Source: Bacteroidaceae bacterium (GTDB lineage: Bacteria; Bacteroidota; Bacteroidia; Bacteroidales; Bacteroidaceae). Taken from it: 64,000 bases of DNA. The translations under genes and the position numbers were made by a program. Position 1 is the stretch's first letter, and every line of letters begins with the position of its first letter. This document shows, piece by piece, positions 17,852 to 26,757 of this stretch. Below the pieces are notes generated by a model. The model did not search any database. It was not told where the DNA came from and saw only the letters and a list, made by a program, of their open reading frames with translations. The stretch is taken from contig JAFUHF010000021.1 in the NCBI GenBank assembly GCA_017468985.1, forward strand, positions 1 through 64,000. Reading direction: 5' to 3'.

Positions 17852-19120
17852 TTACTTCTTAGCAGCCTCCGCTTTTGCCTTCTCCTCTGCAGCCTGCTTT
17901 TCCTGCTCTGCCTTTTTGAGCAATGCATCCATCTCGGCAAACTGCTGTCCCTTGTTCAAGAACAAATACATCCTATAGAGTGGTGCAGCCCAACGAGAAG
18001 CATCGTCTGGACGCATCTTACGATATTGCTCCATATAGGGCAATGAAGCTTCAAACAACGTTTTCACTTTTGCCTTAGCATCATTATAATCTTTAGTACT
18101 GAAATCTGCTTTGATGTTGTCATCAATGGCTGTTCCTTCATTGAAATAACTGCTTGCCATATAATAGTTGGCATCTGCATTCGACGGATCCTTAGCTATC
18201 ACCTTAGTGGAAATGGCCCTACACTCATCGTACTTCTTGAGGTGAAACAATACCACGCTCTTGGCAAACTGGTACATAATCTGTGCCGTGTCGGCTTTGA
18301 TCAGGCTATCGCAAAGCTGCATACCAGAAGCATAATCTTTTACCTTATTATAATAGTCGGCCAAATTGGAAAAAAAGAAAAGGTCACGGCTCATGTAGCG
18401 CACTCCATTCTTCAGTTCGCGCACCATATTAGGATGATCGTTGAGAGCAGAATAGGCCATGGCCTTGTAGCGTAATGCCAAGTCAAGATTGGCAGTATCG
18501 CGTTTCACCAATTCCTCATACTTAAACACTCCTTGATAGTTCTTCAATTCAAAACAACTTGTCATGTCCCAAAAAGCCACTCGGGGCATCTTTGCATCTC
18601 TTTTCAACAGGCTGTCGGCAATAAAAATAGGATTCTGCGCTGTATTGATGTACATAGAACAAAACTGGTCGGCCTGCTGATATTGCTTCTTGCGCATGAA
18701 AAAGACGTTGGCACCATATAGGTTGGGATAATAACGCTCCAAAATAGAATGAATCTTCTTACGGCTCTTAGGACGCACGCGCCCTTTCTTATCAGGTATG
18801 CTCTCTAACTCGTCACATTTTATCAGGTTATCGAAAATGCCATAAAGAGAATTGAAATAGGCCACTGTATCAAAAGCCTGCTTCAGATAATTTTTCACAT
18901 TCTGCACATCACACAATTTCTCTTGTACCTGAGCGGCAAGGAAGTAAAGTTGAGGATTGTTCATCAGCGTGCTGTCCTTCTTAGCCTTGTCAACAAGAGG
19001 CACGGCCGATGCCGGGTTATTAGACTTCATGGCCGTTCGGATTTGCTTCAGATCTTTCTGGGCAGCTATAGGCAGAGACGCTACAAGATATGTTGCTAAA
19101 ACGAGAAATAAATGCTTCAT
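17852..19120 (-). CDS. Exported TPR-like protein of unknown function
   Basis: A 422-residue protein with a signal peptide (about 1-20, ending SLPIAAQ) and an all-helical body that reads like degenerate tetratricopeptide units (for example SALNDHPNMVRELKNGV, VLFHLKKYDECRAISTKVI, SNADANYYMASSYFNEGTA). The last about 25 residues are a Lys/Glu/Ala-rich coil. It is probably periplasmic. Such proteins act as scaffolds, but no partner can be named from the neighbours, which are a tRNA gene and a divergent membrane acyltransferase. It has its own promoter at 19140-19170. Confidence 0.8.
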   Translation of the reverse strand: MKHLFLVLATYLVASLPIAAQKDLKQIRTAMKSNNPASAVPLVDKAKKDSTLMNNPQLYFLAAQVQEKLCDVQNVKNYLKQAFDTVAYFNSLYGIFDNLIKCDELESIPDKKGRVRPKSRKKIHSILERYYPNLYGANVFFMRKKQYQQADQFCSMYINTAQNPIFIADSLLKRDAKMPRVAFWDMTSCFELKNYQGVFKYEELVKRDTANLDLALRYKAMAYSALNDHPNMVRELKNGVRYMSRDLFFFSNLADYYNKVKDYASGMQLCDSLIKADTAQIMYQFAKSVVLFHLKKYDECRAISTKVIAKDPSNADANYYMASSYFNEGTAIDDNIKADFSTKDYNDAKAKVKTLFEASLPYMEQYRKMRPDDASRWAAPLYRMYLFLNKGQQFAEMDALLKKAEQEKQAAEEKAKAEAAKK

Positions 19121-19139
19121 TTTGCTATGATTTACATGG

Positions 19140-19170
19140 CAAAATTACACATTTTAAAGGAAACGACCAA
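19140..19170 (-). promoter_or_regulatory. Promoter for the exported TPR-like gene
   Basis: On the minus strand TAATTTTG (19140-19147) with TTG (19168-19170) 20 nt upstream, close to the Bacteroidetes consensus; 19 nt ahead of the start codon. Confidence 0.5.
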
Positions 19171-19265
19171 GTCCAAATGTCACAACTAAGTCTTTTGAAG
19201 CAATAAGTATACAGGTTTAGGTCAATTTGAACGCCACTATACGCAGGCCAAAAGATATTTTTGAG

Positions 19266-19273
19266 TAATTTTG
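19266..19273 (+). promoter_or_regulatory. TAnnTTTG promoter box for the DUF5009 gene
   Basis: TAATTTTG 64 nt ahead of the start of the acyltransferase-like gene; the upstream TTG element is not clear. Confidence 0.35.
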
Positions 19274-19337
19274 TGCCACACAAAGGCCGCATGAGCTCGA
19301 TTTATAAAGGTATATACATTATTAAATCAATAACACA

Positions 19338-20498
19338 ATGAGTAAGACCAATTATCCAGACCAACGTCTTGAATCCATTGACGCCCTGCGCGGATTCGAC
19401 ATGCTCTTCATCATGGGTGGCGCCGCATTAGTCAGTGCCATCGCTTCATTCTGGCCAGAAAGCAGTTTCTGGCAATGGGCTACGCTACAGATGTCACACG
19501 TTCCATGGGAAGGTATGCGTCACCACGACACGATCTTTCCGCTCTTTCTGTTTATTGCCGGCATCAGTTTCCCCTTCTCACTCAACAAGCAACGCTCTAA
19601 AGGGAAAACTACATCCGACATTGTCCGTAAGATCATCATTCGTGGTCTGATGTTAGTATTTCTTGGCCTACTCTACAACGGCCTGCTTAACTTTAAGTTT
19701 TCCACACTCCGTTTTCCAAGTGTTCTGGCACGCATAGGACTGGCATGGATGTTTGCCGCTCTGGCCTATACGTTCATTCACAAGAAGGCTTACCGCGTAC
19801 TTCTGGCTGCTGTGCTGCTCATCGGCTATTGGCTCGTAATGGCCAACATTCCGTCCCCCACAGCCCCTCCCGGTGCCGATATTTTCTCTAAGGAAGGATC
19901 TATTGCCTGCTATCTTGACCCCTTGATTCTTGGTGCCCATTCCTATCGTGACAATTACGATCCTGAAGGCATTCTTTCCACCATTCCGGCCATCAGTACC
20001 GCCTTACTGGGCATGTTGGCAGGCGACTGGGTAAGATATATTCCAAAGAAGAGCAACAGCCTTCTTGACAAAATATTGGCCACAGGCTCACGCAAAGCAC
20101 TCACACTGGCCGTTACAGGAGCCGTGCTTTGGGGATTAGGACTGCTTTGGGGCAAGGTTTTCCCCATCAACAAAGCATTATGGTCAAGTTCCTTCGTTCT
20201 GGCAGTAGGAGGCTACTCGTTCCTGATGTTTGCTTTGTTTTACTACATCATCGATGTACTGAAATGGCGCAAATGGGACAAATTCTTTGTTGTTATTGGC
20301 TTGAACAGCATTACCATCTATCTGGGTCAACGCTTTATTGCCTTCTGGGAAACCCAGCACCGCGTGTTCGACGGGTTGCGTAATCTCTTTGCGGAAGGTT
20401 CAGGATGGTATAATCTCATTGATGCATCATCCTACATCTTGGTGTGCTGGCTGTTTCTCTACTTCCTTTACAAACAGAAGATATTCCTCAAGGTATAA
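19338..20498 (+). CDS. HGSNAT-like membrane acyltransferase (DUF5009)
   Basis: A 386-residue polytopic inner-membrane protein with about ten helices. The N-terminal RLESIDALRGFDMLFI and the following HHDTIFPLFLFIAGISFPFS are the signature of the family related to heparan-alpha-glucosaminide N-acetyltransferase. In HGSNAT a conserved His in this region carries the acetyl group across the membrane; here HH at about 63-64 precedes the DxxFPLFLF motif. Bacterial members (NagX type) are often found with amino-sugar or glycan genes, but this one stands alone, divergent from an exported TPR-like gene. Its acceptor is unknown. A strong hairpin follows the stop. Confidence 0.85.
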   Translation: MSKTNYPDQRLESIDALRGFDMLFIMGGAALVSAIASFWPESSFWQWATLQMSHVPWEGMRHHDTIFPLFLFIAGISFPFSLNKQRSKGKTTSDIVRKIIIRGLMLVFLGLLYNGLLNFKFSTLRFPSVLARIGLAWMFAALAYTFIHKKAYRVLLAAVLLIGYWLVMANIPSPTAPPGADIFSKEGSIACYLDPLILGAHSYRDNYDPEGILSTIPAISTALLGMLAGDWVRYIPKKSNSLLDKILATGSRKALTLAVTGAVLWGLGLLWGKVFPINKALWSSSFVLAVGGYSFLMFALFYYIIDVLKWRKWDKFFVVIGLNSITIYLGQRFIAFWETQHRVFDGLRNLFAEGSGWYNLIDASSYILVCWLFLYFLYKQKIFLKV

Positions 20499-20516
20499 CG
20501 CCATCGCGTATACTCA

Positions 20517-20555
20517 CCAACCCCCAGAAGCCAACATTCAGCTTCTGGGGGTTGG
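20517..20555 (+). terminator. Strong terminator hairpin after the DUF5009 gene
   Basis: A 15-bp perfect stem (CCAACCCCCAGAAGC / GCTTCTGGGGGTTGG) with a 9-nt loop, followed by TTTAT. It begins 19 nt after the stop codon. Confidence 0.8.
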
Positions 20556-20792
20556 TTTATATTGGAGAGTAAATGATACGGATATGCGAAACGAATCCAT
20601 ATGATTCTATTTATTTTCGATAAAATTGTCGCCAATATCTCTATTGGTTCCACCACAGGTATTCAAGTTAATCAGGAAGTTACCTGAAGACCTTTGTTCT
20701 TACCGTGCCTACAGCACTTCTGCCGGACACCAATAATATGATTTCCATATTCGTCGCATGTCGTTTCTCTTTTCCACGCATTAATATAAAAA
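20556..20792. other. Intergenic stretch with no gene seen
   Basis: Short open frames here have no start context, family resemblance or codon pattern. It separates two convergent units, each with its own terminator (20517-20555 and 20793-20822). Confidence 0.5.
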
Positions 20793-20822
20793 GAGAGTCG
20801 CCACCTTTTGATGACAACTCTC
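20793..20822 (-). terminator. Terminator of the exbB-exbD-exbD-tonB operon
   Basis: On the minus strand GAGAGTTGTC pairs imperfectly with GGCGACTCTC around a 10-nt loop and is followed by TTTTTATATT. It lies 27 nt beyond the tonB stop. Confidence 0.65.
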
Positions 20823-20848
20823 CTTATTATATTATCCCTAATTGGAGA

Positions 20849-21670
20849 TTAGATCAATTCAAATACTACAGGTACCTGATACCAAACCTTCACGGGCTTA
20901 CCCTGCTGACGGCCGGGAGTGAACTTAGGAAGTGAACGAACCACTTTTTCTGCCTCACGGTCGCAATAGGTGTCAACGTGAGTGAGCAACTGCACATCGC
21001 CTACCGTACCATTTTCCGTTACCACGAAACGTACGATGACCTTACCCTGTGTACCGGCTTCCATTGAAGCGGAAGGATAAGTAAGGTGGTCAGTGATCCA
21101 CTTCAAGAGAGCTTCGTCACCGCCGGGGAACTGAGGCATCTGTTCTACGTAGTCGTAGACTTTGGCCTCTTCGTCAGGCTGCGAGGTGATCACCTCCTTG
21201 ATGTCGGCAATGTCCTTACCATGAACGTCGTCGTTACCTTTAACGTCGGCAATAGAAATGGCGAGCTTACTTTCACCCAGCTCTTTCTGCGTCTTCATCT
21301 CGTCTTCTTCCTGCACATTCTCGTCTTTCTCAATCTTAGGTGCAGTAAACTTAATGGAGCTCTTGATGCGCTGAGGTTCGGCACGCTTGGGTTCCACCTT
21401 CTTAATGATGTGCTTATCTTCCACCTTTGCTTCTTCCAACTTAGAAAGATTGGTCACCGTGGTTACGGTAGTATCCTTCTTGTGAGGAACCACATAGGTA
21501 AAGAACAAAGGTATACCTACCGCAAGAGCGGCCAGAATGATGAGCGTTACGAGTGACTTCGTGTTGCGCGCACCGGTTTGGGAACGCATCTGGTAGGCAC
21601 CATAAGCCTTGTTACGTCCGGCGAATATCAGTTCGCACCAATCTTGTGCATATAAATCAACTTTTGCCAT
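20849..21670 (-). CDS. tonB: TonB family energy transducer
   Basis: A 273-residue protein spanning the periplasm to pass proton-motive force to outer-membrane TonB-dependent transporters. A short cytosolic N-terminus with the Bacteroidetes motif RNKAYGAYQMR (about 19-29) precedes one membrane helix (about 39-60). A Lys/Glu-rich periplasmic spacer runs to about 165. The C-terminal TonB domain (about 180-273) contains PQFPGGDEAL, GTQGKVIVRFVV and FTPGRQQGKPVKVWYQVPV. It is the last gene of a four-gene operon, 11 nt after the second exbD. Confidence 0.93.
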   Translation of the reverse strand: MAKVDLYAQDWCELIFAGRNKAYGAYQMRSQTGARNTKSLVTLIILAALAVGIPLFFTYVVPHKKDTTVTTVTNLSKLEEAKVEDKHIIKKVEPKRAEPQRIKSSIKFTAPKIEKDENVQEEDEMKTQKELGESKLAISIADVKGNDDVHGKDIADIKEVITSQPDEEAKVYDYVEQMPQFPGGDEALLKWITDHLTYPSASMEAGTQGKVIVRFVVTENGTVGDVQLLTHVDTYCDREAEKVVRSLPKFTPGRQQGKPVKVWYQVPVVFELI

Positions 21671-21681
21671 ATTTCAGTGCT

Positions 21682-22305
21682 TTATTCTGCCGGAGCAGCA
21701 TTACCGTGTTCTTTATAATAAGCTATCATATCCTTGTCGAAATCGTCAATGGGCACGATAACGTACTTACCGATGTCACATATCTGCATTTCGTCCAAGC
21801 AGCGGATGAGGTTTTCATATGTGCCTTCGTCAACACCCTTGATGATGACATTGGGCACACCCTTTTCACCACGTATCTTTTCCACCTCTTTGTCAAACTT
21901 GCTCTTGGCCTGCTTTTCCTGGAAAGCATCGCCAGTGAGCGAAGCCTCATACTTTTCGCGCAACTTCTTCACCTTCTGAATGGCATTGATGTTACGCTTG
22001 AGCAAGAACTGACGCAAGCCATTGTCGTCATAAGAGGTTTCTTTCAACGTATTAATTTCAGGAATACCTTCGTAATAGTAGATCTTGTTGTCCTTGTCGA
22101 ACAGCAAGGTAATAGCTTCGGAGGCCTTCACCTTGTTCTGTTGTTCTTCATTCAAATCATCCTTATTCGACGGCATGCTGATTTCCATCGTCTTCGGCTT
22201 AATCAGAGAAGTACACAGCATGAAGAAGGTGATGAGCAACATCATCATGTCCACCATAGGCGTAAAGTCTACGCGAACAACTTTTTTCTTCTGTTTTGTT
22301 ATCAT
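21682..22305 (-). CDS. exbD: ExbD-type biopolymer transporter, second copy
   Basis: A 207-residue protein with one N-terminal membrane helix. The proton-relay Asp lies in DFTPMVDMMMLLITFFML (residues 14-31; the second Asp is the conserved one). The periplasmic domain is longer than in E. coli ExbD (141 residues). It shares the N-terminal motif with the upstream exbD but is otherwise divergent, so the complex may hold two different ExbD chains. It lies 12 nt after the other exbD and 11 nt before tonB. Confidence 0.9.
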   Translation of the reverse strand: MITKQKKKVVRVDFTPMVDMMMLLITFFMLCTSLIKPKTMEISMPSNKDDLNEEQQNKVKASEAITLLFDKDNKIYYYEGIPEINTLKETSYDDNGLRQFLLKRNINAIQKVKKLREKYEASLTGDAFQEKQAKSKFDKEVEKIRGEKGVPNVIIKGVDEGTYENLIRCLDEMQICDIGKYVIVPIDDFDKDMIAYYKEHGNAAPAE

Positions 22306-22317
22306 TATCTGTCCTCC

Positions 22318-22935
22318 TTAGTCTACTGGCTCCACTTTTCTCAGGCTGGTAAACAGGTTATATCTGTTTTCCTTAATATCCTGAAGTGAATTCATTATGT
22401 TCTTAATTACCTTGTAAGGTGTCTGCGCATCAGCCTTGATAGCAATCTTGAGGCTGGGGTTCACCTCCTTTGCGCACTGCACCCAATCTTTAAACTGATT
22501 GTCGGTACTGTCACAGGGAATACCTTTGTTAGCTTCGCTACTCATGTAGCCTTCTCTTCTGTCGGCGGGCAACTGGAGCAATGCACTGAGCTGCTCAATG
22601 GGCACGCTGAAAGCTGAAAGTTCACCGAACTCATGAATTTCTTGCCTTGAGAAGGTAAGACCATATCTTTCACTAATTGATTCAAGCGTTGACATGAGGT
22701 CACCCTTACGATCCATGGTCATGTATATCTTTCCATTCTGTTCTACGAGAATGGTCAGGATGTTACGGTCTGGAATCTTGATTTCCGAAACCGAACCAGG
22801 CGTATTTACTTTAACGGGTTCCTTCTTTACAAACGTTGAGGTAAGCATAAAAAAGGTAAGCAACAGGACCATAACGTCACTCATAGGCGTCATGTCTATG
22901 AAAGTGTCGTGTTTTTTAATATTAAATCGTCCCAT
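22318..22935 (-). CDS. exbD: ExbD-type biopolymer transporter, first copy
   Basis: A 205-residue protein. DMTPMSDVMVLLLTFFML at residues 14-31 is the single membrane helix with the conserved Asp. The periplasmic part ends with an ExbD-like domain (KDWVQCAKEVNPSLKIAIKA and the following region). It lies 26 nt after exbB. Two exbD genes in series with exbB and tonB are a common Bacteroidetes arrangement. Confidence 0.9.
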   Translation of the reverse strand: MGRFNIKKHDTFIDMTPMSDVMVLLLTFFMLTSTFVKKEPVKVNTPGSVSEIKIPDRNILTILVEQNGKIYMTMDRKGDLMSTLESISERYGLTFSRQEIHEFGELSAFSVPIEQLSALLQLPADRREGYMSSEANKGIPCDSTDNQFKDWVQCAKEVNPSLKIAIKADAQTPYKVIKNIMNSLQDIKENRYNLFTSLRKVEPVD

Positions 22936-22961
22936 AATCTTCTACCTTTAGAATGTTTTTA

Positions 22962-23804
22962 TTAGTGAGTAGCAGAGAAGGTCTGAACAATGGTAAAGCC
23001 AACTTCGTCGAGGCTGTAAGTCAGCTGGTCAATCTTGTTTGTGAAATAGTTATAAGTGATAACAGCCAAGGCTGATGTTACGATACCGAAGAACGTGTTC
23101 ACCAGAGCCTCAGAAATACCCTGTGACAGAGCTGCTGAGTCAGCACCACCACCGGCAGCCAGAGCCTGGAATGAACGGATCATGCCGAATACCGTACCCA
23201 TAAGTCCGAAGAGCACACCCAGCGTGGTAAGCACTGCGAGAACGGGGAGGTTCTGCTGCAAGGAAGGCATTTCGAGAGCAGTTGCCTCGTCAAGCTCCTT
23301 CTGAATAGCGAGCACCTTCTGTTCCTTGGTCAGGGCGTTGTCAGCATCAACTTCCTTAAACTTTGCGAGAGTAGCAGATACTACGTTAGCAACGGTACCA
23401 CCCTGGTTGTCGCAAATCTTCTGTACTTCTGCAAGGTCGTTCTTAGCCAAAGCGGCACGCGTAGCCTGAACGAACTTGTACAGACTGGTCTTGCCAAAAG
23501 CGGTCTTCAGGGCCAACCAGCGCTCAATGCTCAGTGAGATCACGGTGAGCAAGCAAGTGTGAATCAGAGGCACAATCACACCACCTTTGTAAACTGTACC
23601 GGCCAAGTCGATCGGCTGGTTATCCGAGTTACCACCCTGGAAATGAGATGGAGCACCGAGGATGAAGTTGTAGATGATTAACGCAAGTGCGAAGCAGATA
23701 AGGATCACGATACCTGCAGACTTGATACCTTTGAAACCAGTCTTTTTCTTAGCAGCTGGCTTCTTGCTTACGTTAGCCGTAGCTTTGCTTTCTTTTGTTT
23801 CCAT
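22962..23804 (-). CDS. exbB: ExbB/TolQ/MotA proton channel protein
   Basis: A 280-residue inner-membrane protein forming the channel with ExbD. A basic cytosolic N-terminus (KPAAKKKTGFKGIKS) precedes the first helix (about 29-48); a second lies near 75-95, and the C-terminal pair lies at about 185-210 and 225-255. GLMGTVFGMIRSF and ALVNTFFGIVTSALAVI are the conserved channel segments. It opens the operon exbB-exbD-exbD-tonB. Confidence 0.93.
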   Translation of the reverse strand: METKESKATANVSKKPAAKKKTGFKGIKSAGIVILICFALALIIYNFILGAPSHFQGGNSDNQPIDLAGTVYKGGVIVPLIHTCLLTVISLSIERWLALKTAFGKTSLYKFVQATRAALAKNDLAEVQKICDNQGGTVANVVSATLAKFKEVDADNALTKEQKVLAIQKELDEATALEMPSLQQNLPVLAVLTTLGVLFGLMGTVFGMIRSFQALAAGGGADSAALSQGISEALVNTFFGIVTSALAVITYNYFTNKIDQLTYSLDEVGFTIVQTFSATH

Positions 23805-23896
23805 TTGTGTTGAATAATTTGATTTTAAATATTAATTAATGTATTGTTTTTGTCTTTTCTATCTGCCAAAGGCCTGCTCTGGCTCAAATTGTCTTG

Positions 23897-23904
23897 CAAA
23901 AGTA
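23897..23904 (-). promoter_or_regulatory. TAnnTTTG promoter box for exbB-tonB
   Basis: TACTTTTG on the minus strand, 93 nt ahead of exbB. This leaves a rather long leader; no TTG is seen at the ideal spacing. Confidence 0.4.
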
Positions 23905-24055
23905 GAAATAATATTTTAAAAAAGCACACTCCTACTGCGGTTAATTCTGTGTAAAATCATCTTTAAACCGAAATTCCGCACAAATTTATAGACTTCTTCA
24001 ACAATATGCAAGAAATATCATCAGAAAATTCGCAAATTGGCGAAAACAAGAACAT
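23905..24055. other. AT-rich divergent intergenic region
   Basis: This lies between the exbB and ilvE promoter boxes. It is AT-rich, and the short plus-strand frame from 24006 has low complexity and shows no protein family. Apart from promoters nothing is supported in the 395 nt between the two genes. Confidence 0.4.
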
Positions 24056-24090
24056 TTTGTTCGCGTTATCACAATTTTTCCTTATTTTTG
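24056..24090 (+). promoter_or_regulatory. Promoter for ilvE
   Basis: TATTTTTG (24083-24090) with TTTG (24056-24059) 23 nt upstream; spacing is a little long. The leader to ilvE is about 105 nt and contains no evident attenuator. Confidence 0.45.
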
Positions 24091-24199
24091 CAATGAAAAT
24101 ACAGGCAGTTACAAGTGCACCAAAGGCTACGCTTTACTGTCTATCATTAAACTCACCGAATAACAACAAGATTTCAAATAAAATATCATCTTAAAGAGT

Positions 24200-25219
24200 A
24201 TGGAAAATATTGATTGGGGCAATTTGCCTTTCAGTTACATCCGCACGGACTACAACGTGCGTTGCTGGTTTCGCGACGGCAAGTGGGGTGAGATTGAAGC
24301 ATGTTCCGAAGATACTTTAAATATAAGTATTGCTGCCACGTGTCTTCATTACGGACAGGAAGCATTCGAGGGGCAGAAGGCGTTCCGCTGCCCCGACGGC
24401 AAAATCCGCGTATTCCGCATTGATGAAAATGCTGCTCGCCTCCAGAGCACCAGTCGTGGAATCGTCATGCCTGAAGTTCCCACCGACCTGTTCGTAGAAA
24501 TGACCAAGAAGGTCATCAAGCTCAACGAGCGCTTTGTACCTCCTTACGAAAGCGGAGCTGCGCTTTACCTCCGCCCGTTGCTCATTGGCACAAGCGCACA
24601 GATTGGTGTTCATCCTGCAAATGAATATTTGTTCTTGATTCTTGTCACTCCCGTCGGTCCCTACTTCAAAGGTGGCTTTGCATGCACCAATTATGTCATC
24701 GTGCGCGACTTCGACCGCTCGGCGCCGCTCGGCACAGGCAAATACAAGGTGGGCGGCAACTATGCAGCCAGCCTTTATGCCAACCAACTGGCCCACCAGA
24801 AAGGCTACAGCTGTGAATTCTATCTTGATGCAAAGGAAAAGAAGTATATCGACGAGTGCGGCGCAGCCAACTTCTTTGGTATAAAGAATAACACGTATAT
24901 CACTCCTAAGTCTACATCCATTCTTCCCTCCATTACCAACAAGAGCCTACAGCAATTGGCACTCGACTTGGGCATGAAGGTTGAGGTACGCCAGATTCCG
25001 GAAGAAGAGCTTTCCACCTTCGAGGAAGCCGGTGCCTGCGGAACTGCTGCCGTCATCGCCCCCATCCACAAGATTGACGATCTGGACACGGGAAAGAGCT
25101 ATGTCATCAGCAAGGATGGCAAACCAGGTCCCGTATGCGAAAAGCTCTACCATAAGCTGCGCAACATTCAGTATGGCATTGAGCCTGACTTGCACCAGTG
25201 GATAACAATTATTGACTAA
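24200..25219 (+). CDS. ilvE: Branched-chain amino acid aminotransferase
   Basis: A 339-residue fold-type IV PLP enzyme making Leu, Ile and Val from their 2-oxo acids with glutamate. The PLP lysine is in GKYKVGGNYAAS near residue 182. YLDAKEKKYIDECGAANFF and the late segment FEEAGACGTAAVIAPI hold the cofactor phosphate and carboxylate contacts. LHYGQEAFEGQKAFR is the N-terminal signature. Length is normal. The start at 24200 follows an AT-rich leader; a DUF975 gene follows after 18 nt. Confidence 0.95.
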   Translation: MENIDWGNLPFSYIRTDYNVRCWFRDGKWGEIEACSEDTLNISIAATCLHYGQEAFEGQKAFRCPDGKIRVFRIDENAARLQSTSRGIVMPEVPTDLFVEMTKKVIKLNERFVPPYESGAALYLRPLLIGTSAQIGVHPANEYLFLILVTPVGPYFKGGFACTNYVIVRDFDRSAPLGTGKYKVGGNYAASLYANQLAHQKGYSCEFYLDAKEKKYIDECGAANFFGIKNNTYITPKSTSILPSITNKSLQQLALDLGMKVEVRQIPEEELSTFEEAGACGTAAVIAPIHKIDDLDTGKSYVISKDGKPGPVCEKLYHKLRNIQYGIEPDLHQWITIID

Positions 25220-25237
25220 ACTTCAAACATACAAAAG

Positions 25238-25882
25238 ATGAAACTGACAAACTCCGAAATCAGAAAGCAAGCCCGTGAGGCTTTGGAAGGCAATTGGGGA
25301 AAGGCCATCCTTGCCACCCTCATCACGTTTCTCATTACTGACAGCGTTCCCACCATCTTCAGTTTTGTAAATCCACAAAATCTGTGGCCCAATCTGTGGA
25401 TGCTCCTGTGCTTACCGCTTCATTGGGGACTTTTGGTCTATTTCCTGCGCATATTGCGTCGCGAAGATCTGGGTTTAGGTCATCTCTTTGATGGTTACAA
25501 CGACTTCAAGCGAATTTTCCTCACCCAACTTCTCGTTAGCGTCTACACCATCCTGTGGTCTTTGCTTCTCATTATTCCGGGCTTCATTAAGGCATTGTCC
25601 TACGGCCTTACGCCGTTCATTCTGCGCGATCGCCCAGAGCTCAGCTACAATGCAGCCATTGAGGAAAGCATGCGCCTTATGGAAGGAAACAAAATGAAGC
25701 TGTTCCTTCTCTATCTTAGCTTCATAGGTTGGGCCATACTCTGTATCCTCACGCTCGGTTTCGGATTCCTGATCCTTATGCCTTACATCTACTCTTCCCT
25801 CGCCACGTTCTATCAGGAACGAATCAAGGAAGATCAGGCAGAAGTGGTTACCGTAACAGAAGAAGCGGTCATCACCGAATGA
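25238..25882 (+). CDS. DUF975 family membrane protein
   Basis: A 214-residue membrane protein. The N-terminus LTNSEIRKQAREALEGNWGK is typical of DUF975. About five hydrophobic segments follow (near 24-45, 48-68, 95-120, 150-172 and 176-198), and the C-terminal tail is short and acidic. The function of the family is unknown. It lies 18 nt after ilvE and is closed by a hairpin at 25913-25944. Confidence 0.85.
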   Translation: MKLTNSEIRKQAREALEGNWGKAILATLITFLITDSVPTIFSFVNPQNLWPNLWMLLCLPLHWGLLVYFLRILRREDLGLGHLFDGYNDFKRIFLTQLLVSVYTILWSLLLIIPGFIKALSYGLTPFILRDRPELSYNAAIEESMRLMEGNKMKLFLLYLSFIGWAILCILTLGFGFLILMPYIYSSLATFYQERIKEDQAEVVTVTEEAVITE

Positions 25883-25912
25883 TAAATCCCCTTATATATA
25901 TTTAAGGTATAG

Positions 25913-25944
25913 GCGGCCCGAAGAAAGATGCTTCGTCGGGCCGC
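25913..25944 (+). terminator. Terminator after the DUF975 gene
   Basis: GCGGCCCGA pairs with TCGGGCCGC, extended inside by GAAG/CTTC-type pairing, followed by TTCTTC. It lies between the DUF975 stop and trmB. Confidence 0.6.
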
Positions 25945-25968
25945 TTCTTCACTCCATAAAGTAAATCA

Positions 25969-26748
25969 ATGTCGAAAAACAAACTGGCCAAGTTTGCTGA
26001 GATGGCCACATTCCCCCATGTGTTTCAGCCCGACGAACTGCGCGGCGAGGCCGAGCTCTTTCCAATGAAAGGACGTTGGGGCGAGAGGTTCTTTAAGAAC
26101 ACGCATCCCATTGTTCTCGAACTGGGCTGTGGACGTGGCGAATACACCGTGGGGCTGGCCCGTCGGTTTCCCAACAAGAATTTCATTGGTATAGATATCA
26201 AGGGAGCACGCATGTGGACCGGTGCCCGTCAGTCGCTTCAGGAAGAACTTTCCAATGTTGCATTCCTACGCACGCGCATTGAGTTCATCGAGCGCTACTT
26301 CGCCCCCGACGAAGTGAGCGAACTCTGGCTCACCTTCAGCGATCCGCAAATGAAGATGCCCACCAAGCGTCTCACCTCAAGCTATTTTCTCCAGCGCTAT
26401 CGCTCCTTCCTCATTGATGGCGGACTGGTCCAAGTAAAGACCGACAGCCGCTTTCTCTTCACCTACACTGACCTATTGCTCAAGGAAAACGCCATCACCC
26501 CCATCTGCCGCACCGAAGACCTCTACAGTACCGAGACGTCGGCCACCCTTCCGGCCGAAGTGCTCGATCTCCTGCAAATCAAGACCTATTACGAAGAACA
26601 GTGGCTCAGCCGCGGCATCCCCATCAAGTTCCTGTCGTTTCAGCTACCCCGTGAAGGACAGCTGCGCGAACCCGATGCTGAGATAGAACTTGACGATTAT
26701 CGCAGCTACGCCCGAAGCAAACGCTCTTCGCTCACCGTTTCAAAATAA
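25969..26748 (+). CDS. trmB: tRNA (guanine-46 N7) methyltransferase
   Basis: A 259-residue SAM-dependent enzyme that methylates G46 in the tRNA variable loop. The SAM motif [15 protein letters not shown] is near 49-63, followed by [13 protein letters not shown]. The catalytic region [18 protein letters not shown] replaces the more common FPDPW-KKRH pattern, as is usual in Bacteroidetes TrmB. It starts 24 nt after the hairpin and is followed 9 nt later by mrp. Confidence 0.92.
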   Translation: MSKNKLAKFAEMATFPHVFQPDELRGEAELFPMKGRWGERFFKNTHPIVLELGCGRGEYTVGLARRFPNKNFIGIDIKGARMWTGARQSLQEELSNVAFLRTRIEFIERYFAPDEVSELWLTFSDPQMKMPTKRLTSSYFLQRYRSFLIDGGLVQVKTDSRFLFTYTDLLLKENAITPICRTEDLYSTETSATLPAEVLDLLQIKTYYEEQWLSRGIPIKFLSFQLPREGQLREPDAEIELDDYRSYARSKRSSLTVSK

Positions 26749-26757
26749 ACTCTGTCT

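Noticed and set aside
20705..20935. 76-codon plus frame between the DUF5009 gene and tonB
   Set aside because: Overlaps a terminator and the tonB end; no family match.
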